From Pseudomonas sp. (GTDB lineage: Bacteria > Pseudomonadota > Gammaproteobacteria > Pseudomonadales > Pseudomonadaceae), in contig JAQZAY010000097.1 in assembly GCA_029239415.1 (NCBI GenBank), forward strand, positions 1-11,445: DNA of 11,445 nt, read 5' to 3'. Under the pieces are notes generated by a model. That model was not told the DNA's origin. It worked only from the letters and a program-made list of their open reading frames with translations, and did not search any database. Shown here piece after piece: positions 7,246 to 11,445 of this stretch. Position 1 is the stretch's first letter. Every line of letters starts with the position of its first letter. The translations under genes and the position numbers were made by a program.

Positions 7246-7583
7246 TGAGCACAATGATCCAGCACCGGGGCTACTACGGCTCGATTGAAGCCAGCCCTGA
7301 AGACAATTGCCTGTTTGGCAAGCTCCAGTTCATCCGCGCGCTGGTCAGCTATGAAGGCGAGACGGTCGCGGGTCTGACACAGGCATTCCGCGATGCAGTA
7401 GACGACTACCTCGACACTTGCGCATTCCTTGGCAAGGAGCCGGAGATTCCTTGCAAGGGATCGTTCAACGTAAGGGTTGGGCATGACTTGCACCTGGCGG
7501 CTAGCGTGGCGGCCACCAAGCAGAGCATTTCCTTGAATGATCTGACCCGTAAAGCACTCAGCGAATACTTGGAGCATCGCTGA
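7245..7583 (+). CDS. hicB: HicB-family antitoxin
   Basis: This 112-residue protein has the two-part HicB layout. The N-terminal part (about 10-78) is a degraded RNase-H-like domain with YYGSIEASPEDN, RALVSYEGETVAGLTQAFRD, AVDDYLDTC and KGSFNVRV. The C-terminal part (about 82-112) is a ribbon-helix-helix DNA-binding segment, SISLNDLTRKALSEYL. It is expected to neutralise HicA and repress its own promoter. The ATG (7245-7247) shares a base with the hicA stop (TGATG) and has GGAGGA 8 bases upstream, so translation is coupled. It appears intact, unlike its partner, and may now be a lone antitoxin or regulator. It faces the LysR gene that ends at 7631. Confidence 0.9.
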   Translation: MSTMIQHRGYYGSIEASPEDNCLFGKLQFIRALVSYEGETVAGLTQAFRDAVDDYLDTCAFLGKEPEIPCKGSFNVRVGHDLHLAASVAATKQSISLNDLTRKALSEYLEHR

Positions 7584-7586
7584 GTT

Positions 7587-7608
7587 TTCGCCGAAAGGCC
7601 TGGGCGAA
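7587..7608. repeat. Short hairpin in the hicB / LysR convergent gap
   Basis: TTCGCC (7587-7592) and GGCGAA (7603-7608) form a 6-bp inverted repeat with a 10-base loop in the 47-bp gap between two convergent genes. The position suits a transcription terminator, but neither strand has a proper T-run after the stem. I record it only as a possible weak or factor-dependent terminator. Confidence 0.35.
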
Positions 7609-7630
7609 TCGGCGCTTGATGCGAGGGGGG

Positions 7631-8545
7631 TCACAAACTGTCCGGATCCCCGAAGAACATCTGAATCCGCGACCGCAACCACCGCTCCGCCGGATCATTG
7701 TCCTGCGCCCCTCGCCACGCCATGTGCAGCTCGAAACTGTTCACCTCCATCGGCAGGTCCTCGGCCCGCAAGCCGCCCGCCGCCGTGAGCACCTCGGCGG
7801 TGTAGTCTGGCACGGTGGCCACGATGTCGGTCCCTGCGAGCAGGCTCCCCAGCCCATTGAACTGCGGCACCGCCAGCACCACGTGGCGCTTGCGCCCGAT
7901 CTCGCCCAGGGCCTCGTCGATGAACCCGCTCAGGTCTCCGGCGAACGACACCAGCGCATGGGGCCGGGCGCAGAAGTCCTCGAGGGTGATGCTGCCGGGC
8001 ACGCTGTCGGCGCGCAACAGCTTGGGCTTGCTGCGCCGCAGCAGCTTGCGCTTGGCGTTGGCCGGCAGCTCGCTGGTGTAGCTCACGCCTACCGAGATTT
8101 CGCCCGAGGCCAGCAGGGTCGGCATCAGCAGGTAGTTGACCCGGCGCACCACCAGGACGATGCCGGGCGCTTCGGCGCGGATGCGCTTGAGCAGGCGCGG
8201 CAGCAGGGCGAACTCGGCGTCATCGGACAGCCCGATGCGAAACACCGCGGTGCTGGTCCCGGGGTCGAATTCGGCGGCGCGGCTGACGGCGGTGGAGATC
8301 GAGTCCAGCGCGGGCGAGAGCAGGGCGAAGATCTCGTGGGCGCGGGCCGAGGGCTCCATGCTGCGCCCGGTGCGCACGAACAGGGGGTCGTCGAACAGGC
8401 CGCGCAGCCGCGAAAGCGCCGCGCTGATGGCGGGCTGGCCCAGGAACAGTTTCTCGGCGGCGCGGGTCACGCTACGCTCGTGCATGAGTGTCTCGAAGAC
8501 GATCAGCAGGTTGAGGTCGACGCGGCGCAGGTCGTTACGGTTCAT
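7631..8545 (-). CDS. LysR-family transcriptional regulator
   Basis: This is a 304-residue LysR-type regulator of normal length. The N-terminal HTH (about 8-67) begins RRVDLNLLIVFETLMHERSV and continues AAEKLFLGQPAISAALSRLR, then DPLFVRTGRSMEPS. The effector-binding domain follows (about 95-300). I chose the ATG at 8545 (MNRNDLRRVDLNLL) because LysR proteins usually begin a few residues before DLNLL. The longer frame from 8590 would need a TTG start and adds a non-conserved stretch. It is divergent from the MDR dehydrogenase gene at 8749 with a 203-bp gap, so it most likely controls that gene and itself. I cannot assign an effector. It has no evident link to gallate metabolism. Confidence 0.9.
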   Translation of the reverse strand: MNRNDLRRVDLNLLIVFETLMHERSVTRAAEKLFLGQPAISAALSRLRGLFDDPLFVRTGRSMEPSARAHEIFALLSPALDSISTAVSRAAEFDPGTSTAVFRIGLSDDAEFALLPRLLKRIRAEAPGIVLVVRRVNYLLMPTLLASGEISVGVSYTSELPANAKRKLLRRSKPKLLRADSVPGSITLEDFCARPHALVSFAGDLSGFIDEALGEIGRKRHVVLAVPQFNGLGSLLAGTDIVATVPDYTAEVLTAAGGLRAEDLPMEVNSFELHMAWRGAQDNDPAERWLRSRIQMFFGDPDSL

Positions 8546-8748
8546 CGGCAAGCTTCGCAAGGATGGGGCAGGGGTGAATCTTAAGGCCAAAGGCTGTTAA
8601 CCTGCACCGCTTTGTGGCCGCGCGTCTTGAACAACACGCGCGGCCCAATCGATGCCAGGCATGTCGACTATTAATAGCTGCTGATGGTCTAACGCCCAAA
8701 GCCCGGATAAAGTCCGTGGTATTGATGGCCTACAAGGCGAGGTTTGCG
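8546..8748. promoter_or_regulatory. Divergent control region between LysR regulator and MDR dehydrogenase
   Basis: Besides the 30-bp palindrome, this gap holds two smaller perfect palindromes: ATGCC-A-GGCAT at 8652-8662 and CTATTAATAG at 8668-8677. The latter is AT-rich in an otherwise GC-rich stretch and could be part of a LysR operator or overlap a -10 element for the dehydrogenase gene. I did not find a convincing pair of -35 and -10 boxes. Control by the adjacent LysR protein is inferred from the divergent layout. Confidence 0.5.
8616..8645. repeat. 30-bp near-perfect palindrome in the LysR-MDR divergent gap
   Basis: The 10-bp arms GGCCGCGCGT (8616-8625) and ACGCGCGGCC (8636-8645) are exact reverse complements. 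The 10-base centre CTTGAACAAC itself carries TTG/CAA symmetry, so only the middle AA and one C-C position break the palindrome. No T-run follows on either strand, which argues against an intrinsic terminator. An operator or a strong leader hairpin is more likely. Confidence 0.8.
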
Positions 8749-9771
8749 ATGTCCCGCATGATCCGTTTTCACAAGTTCGGCGCGGCCGATGTGCTCAAGT
8801 GCGAAGAGCAGGCCGAGCCGTCCCCTGCTGCGGGCGAGGTGCAGATCCGCGTCGAGGCGATTGGCGTGAGCTGGTACGACGTGCTCTGGCGGCAGAACCT
8901 GGCGCCGTCCAAGGCGCGCCTGCCAGCCGGCATCGGCCATGAGATGGCCGGGGTCGTCACGGCGGTCGGCGAGGGCGTGGAGGACCTGGCGGTCGGTGAC
9001 CGGGTGGCCAGCTTCCCGGCCACCAGCGCCAACGACCACCCGGTGTATGGCGAGGTGATCGTGCTGCCGCGCACGGCCCTGACGCGCTACCCCGAGCACT
9101 TGAGTCCGATCGAGGCCAGCGTGCACTACACGCCGCTGCTGATCGCCTATTTCGCCTACGTGGACCTGGCGCGTGCCAAGACAGGGCAGACCGCGCTGGT
9201 GACCGATGCCAGCCACTGCGCCGGGCCGGCCTTCGTGCAGCTGGGCAAGGCCCTGGGGCTCACGGTGTTCGCCGCCACCAAGGATCCGGAGCAGCGCGAC
9301 TGCCTGTTGGGGCTTGGCGCCGACAAGGTGATCGTCACCGAGGAGCAGGACCTGGTCATGCAGGTGAGCAAGTACACCGATGGCCGTGGCGTCGACATGG
9401 TGCTCGATGGCATGGGCGGCCCGCAGATGTCGCTGCTCGGCGATGTCCTGGCGCCTTGCGGCAGCCTGGTGCTGTACGGCCTGCAGGGGGGCAACCAGAC
9501 GCCGTTCCCGGCCTGCGCCGCGTTCCAGAAGAACATCCAGTTCTTCCTGCATTGCGTGAGCAACTTCACCGGCAAGCCGGAGCTGGGCATCCGCCAGGAC
9601 CAGGTGGCGCTGCAGCGGGCCTTGCGTGATATCAACCAGTTCACCGCCGACAAGCTGCTGACCCCGCAGATCGTCAAGGTCTACCCCTTCGAGCAGGTCG
9701 TCGAGGCACACCGGCACATGGACCAGTGCCCCTGTGGCGGGCGCGTGGTGCTAGAGCTGAACGGCAGCTGA
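8749..9771 (+). CDS. MDR-superfamily, zinc-less quinone-oxidoreductase-like dehydrogenase
   Basis: This is a 340-residue medium-chain dehydrogenase/reductase. The start at 8749 (MSRMIRFHKFGAADVL) was chosen over 8614 because it matches the family N-terminus and has GGCGAGG about 6 bases upstream; the extra 45 codons would run through the palindrome-rich gap. The N-terminal GroES-like domain (to about 120) has GHEMAGVVTAVGEGV (63-77) and GDRVASF. The Cys of zinc ADHs is missing (GVSWYDVLW at 39-47) and there is no four-cysteine structural lobe, so zinc catalysis is unlikely. The Rossmann domain follows, with its dinucleotide loop as TDASHCAGPAFVQLGKALG (152-170), where quinone reductases have a glycine-rich loop. 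It probably uses NADPH to reduce a quinone, enone or aldehyde; the substrate is unknown. It is divergent from the LysR regulator. Confidence 0.88.
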   Translation: MSRMIRFHKFGAADVLKCEEQAEPSPAAGEVQIRVEAIGVSWYDVLWRQNLAPSKARLPAGIGHEMAGVVTAVGEGVEDLAVGDRVASFPATSANDHPVYGEVIVLPRTALTRYPEHLSPIEASVHYTPLLIAYFAYVDLARAKTGQTALVTDASHCAGPAFVQLGKALGLTVFAATKDPEQRDCLLGLGADKVIVTEEQDLVMQVSKYTDGRGVDMVLDGMGGPQMSLLGDVLAPCGSLVLYGLQGGNQTPFPACAAFQKNIQFFLHCVSNFTGKPELGIRQDQVALQRALRDINQFTADKLLTPQIVKVYPFEQVVEAHRHMDQCPCGGRVVLELNGS

Positions 9772-9810
9772 GCAAGGGGCGTGAGCGGGTCGCTTGCCGT
9801 CACCCGATGA

Positions 9811-9838
9811 AGCCCGAGCCTGTCTCGGGCTTTATATA
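9811..9838 (+). terminator. Rho-independent terminator after the MDR dehydrogenase gene
   Basis: AGCCCGAG (9811-9818) and CTCGGGCT (9824-9831) form a perfect 8-bp, GC-rich stem with a 5-base loop (CCTGT), followed by TTATATA. It lies 40 bases after the dehydrogenase stop and separates that gene from the next one on the same strand. Confidence 0.88.
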
Positions 9839-9964
9839 GATATTTCCTACGCGCGACTCAGAACGGTCTGACGGGCTACTCCGGGATATTCGATCCAGCA
9901 TGGGTATTGTCCAGCCAGCGGTGAGCACCCTGGCGACTTTATTCCTTGCCAGTGAGGTGACCCC

Positions 9965-11341
9965 ATGAGCAAAAGCCACGACCAGGCCATGCATTTCATC
10001 TACCAGCAGGTGCTGGCGCGCCTGCTCGAGCACATGTCGCAGGCACAGCGGGCTTCGTTGCAATTGCTGATCCAGCGCCTGGTGGTGGCGGCCGGTGGCC
10101 TGGAGCGGATCGGCGAGTTCACCCTGCTGCTGCTAGACGCCGGCGACCGGCGCAGCGCCCATGCACTGGCCTGCCTGCGCGCCGCACAGCTGAGCATCGC
10201 CACGCGTTCGCCGTGCACCTTCAGCCTGCGGGTCGCGGTAGCCCGGGTGGCCGGGGTCGGCGGCCACGCGCTGGGTAACTGCGAGCGCAGCTACGCTGCA
10301 CTGTTTCTCCACGATGATCCTCGCGTGCAACTGCTGATGGTCGAGCAAGGGCAGGTCATGCCGTTCGACATCCGTCTGGCACAGCCGCGCCTTGCCCGGG
10401 AGCGCGAGGCATTTCTGCTGTTCGGGCACATGACTGGCGCAAGGCCACAGTGCCTGTTCGGCAGCCGTCATCAGCTGGCGCTGGCCGATGCCTACAGCCA
10501 TGTACTGGGTGTCGACGGCGGGGCCAGTGCCCTGGTCTGTGCCCTGCCGACGGGCCAGCGGCAGCGTTACCTGGCCTGGGCGCGGCGTTGCCTGCGCCAG
10601 GCTGGGCAACCGACGGGGTGGCCGTTGCAAGGCTGTGCTCGCACCCTGGCTGCGGGCCTGAGCCACCTGCATCATGCTGTGCAAGGACAGCTGCTAGGCA
10701 CGGAGCCGGTCTGTGCCGTGACCCACCATTGCTTCCTCGCGGCCGCGCCGCTGCAAGTCATCGCCGTCGACGAGCTGCTCCAGGACCTGGCCGCGCCGCA
10801 ACGCCTCGATGCCATGCTCGGCCATCGCGAGGGCTGGGCCGACGGTGTCTCGGCGCTGGAAGCCTGGGCCGACCCTGCGCTGGTGGCTCACCTGCTGGGA
10901 CTGCGCGGGGAGTACTTCTCGCGCCGGAGCTACGCGCAAGGTTTCGATGGCCATGTCTGGCGCATCGGCAGCGCCGAGCCAACCGTGGATACGCCTGGCT
11001 GGGAGACCGTGCGCGCCGAGGCCAGCGTCTATTTCGAGGAGGCCCTGGGGCTGCGCGACCAGCAGCTGGCCTGCCTGCTGTACGCGCCGTTCGTGGCTCG
11101 CGGGCAGCGCCTGGAGTACTACCTGCGTCGCTGTCACCCAGCCATGCGCGTCGCCTTGCCGTACCTGCACAGGGCACTGCAGGGCCGGGACTGCCCGCAG
11201 GTGGTCGAGCAATGGCTGGTGTCAACCAGCGGCCTGGGCATTGCGCAACTGCAACGGTTGTATCGACATCATCCCTGCGCGGGCGGGGGTAGCGGGTTGC
11301 TGGACCCGTTGGCCCAGCGGGACATCGGCTTGCGTCGATGA
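9965..11341 (+). CDS. Hypothetical protein, 458 residues, unknown function
   Basis: I do not recognise this protein. The ATG at 9965 is supported by GAGGTGA 5 bases upstream, and GC-rich codon use is typical of the neighbours. The 458 residues show no signal peptide and no clear transmembrane helix, so it is probably cytoplasmic. The sequence is rich in Ala, Leu, Arg, Gln and His. The first 70 residues look helical (for example LARLLEHMSQAQRASLQLLI). Cys and His are frequent but form no zinc-finger spacing I can name. The end has repeated aromatic/Arg patterns (LEYYLRRCHPAMRVALPYL, QLQRLYRHHP). It stands alone, with a terminator upstream and an SOS box downstream, so context gives no function. 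The competing frames on both strands are consistent with shadow frames of a high-GC gene. Confidence 0.82.
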   Translation: MSKSHDQAMHFIYQQVLARLLEHMSQAQRASLQLLIQRLVVAAGGLERIGEFTLLLLDAGDRRSAHALACLRAAQLSIATRSPCTFSLRVAVARVAGVGGHALGNCERSYAALFLHDDPRVQLLMVEQGQVMPFDIRLAQPRLAREREAFLLFGHMTGARPQCLFGSRHQLALADAYSHVLGVDGGASALVCALPTGQRQRYLAWARRCLRQAGQPTGWPLQGCARTLAAGLSHLHHAVQGQLLGTEPVCAVTHHCFLAAAPLQVIAVDELLQDLAAPQRLDAMLGHREGWADGVSALEAWADPALVAHLLGLRGEYFSRRSYAQGFDGHVWRIGSAEPTVDTPGWETVRAEASVYFEEALGLRDQQLACLLYAPFVARGQRLEYYLRRCHPAMRVALPYLHRALQGRDCPQVVEQWLVSTSGLGIAQLQRLYRHHPCAGGGSGLLDPLAQRDIGLRR

Positions 11342-11375
11342 CCGCTGATCCGGGCCACTTGCCAGCAGGCCGAGT

Positions 11376-11391
11376 CTGTATGTATAAACAG
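11376..11391. promoter_or_regulatory. LexA-binding site (SOS box)
   Basis: CTGTATGTATAAACAG fits CTGT-N8-ACAG exactly and is close to the E. coli consensus; the same type of box is bound by LexA1 in Pseudomonas. The site is 35 bases after the stop of the 458-residue gene and 54 bases before the window ends, so it probably controls a plus-strand gene starting beyond the right edge. The site is symmetric and no minus-strand gene starts nearby. Confidence 0.75.
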
Positions 11392-11445
11392 TGTCCATCC
11401 GTTGTCCCGACCCTGTCCCGTGATCGCCCACTCCGTCGAAGACCC

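Noticed and set aside
8614..8748. Upstream extension of the MDR dehydrogenase by 45 codons
   Set aside because: The extension runs over the palindromes of the promoter gap and does not resemble the MDR N-terminus, which begins properly at 8749 with a ribosome-binding site.
7616..9717. Long frames opposite the LysR gene (plus) and the MDR gene (minus)
   Set aside because: The LysR HTH and MDR domain motifs are on the other strand, so these are shadows.
10450..11292. Second plus-strand frame and minus-strand frames inside the 458-codon gene
   Set aside because: They have no ribosome-binding site as good as that at 9965 and are Gly/Arg/Ala/Pro-rich, as expected for out-of-frame GC-rich codons.
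1..11445. CRISPR arrays, tRNA or rRNA genes, insertion sequences
   Set aside because: No regularly spaced repeats, no tRNA-like cloverleaf or rRNA sequence, and no transposase or terminal repeats were seen.

Overview
The window comes from a high-GC pseudomonad, most likely the Pseudomonas putida group. The assignment rests on a nearly complete gallate (gal) catabolic cluster whose proteins match the known P. putida gallate enzymes in length and in the position of catalytic residues. Examples are GalB E48/H164, GalC D102/R123/D124 and the GalA iron ligands H12/H59/E240.

Positions 1-6660 hold the gal cluster. On the minus strand, galB-galC-galD (2525 down to the left edge) form a tightly packed operon. 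galR (2686-3879, plus) is divergent from galB across a 160-bp regulatory gap that carries a long inverted repeat. galT-galA (6660-4029, minus) form a second operon facing galR. In the pathway GalT imports gallate, GalA cleaves its ring to 4-oxalomesaconate, GalD tautomerises the keto form to the enol, GalB hydrates it to 4-carboxy-4-hydroxy-2-oxoadipate, and GalC splits that to pyruvate and oxaloacetate. Between galA and galR, where the outer-membrane porin gene galP is expected, only the last 45 or so codons of an OprD-type porin remain. They abut and slightly overlap the galA stop, so galP appears to have been deleted here.

Positions 6661-7630 are a different kind of DNA. A 360-bp gap without a convincing gene contains an AT-rich block upstream of galT. 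It is followed by a HicA/HicB-type toxin-antitoxin pair with translationally coupled genes; the HicA has an atypical N-terminus.

Positions 7631-9771 hold a divergent pair: a LysR-type regulator (minus) and a zinc-less, quinone-oxidoreductase-like MDR dehydrogenase (plus). The 203-bp gap between them contains a 30-bp near-perfect palindrome and two smaller palindromes. A clear intrinsic terminator follows the dehydrogenase.

Positions 9965-11341 encode a 458-residue protein I do not recognise. Close to the right edge is a near-consensus LexA (SOS) box, CTGT-N8-ACAG, which probably controls a DNA-damage gene lying just outside the window.
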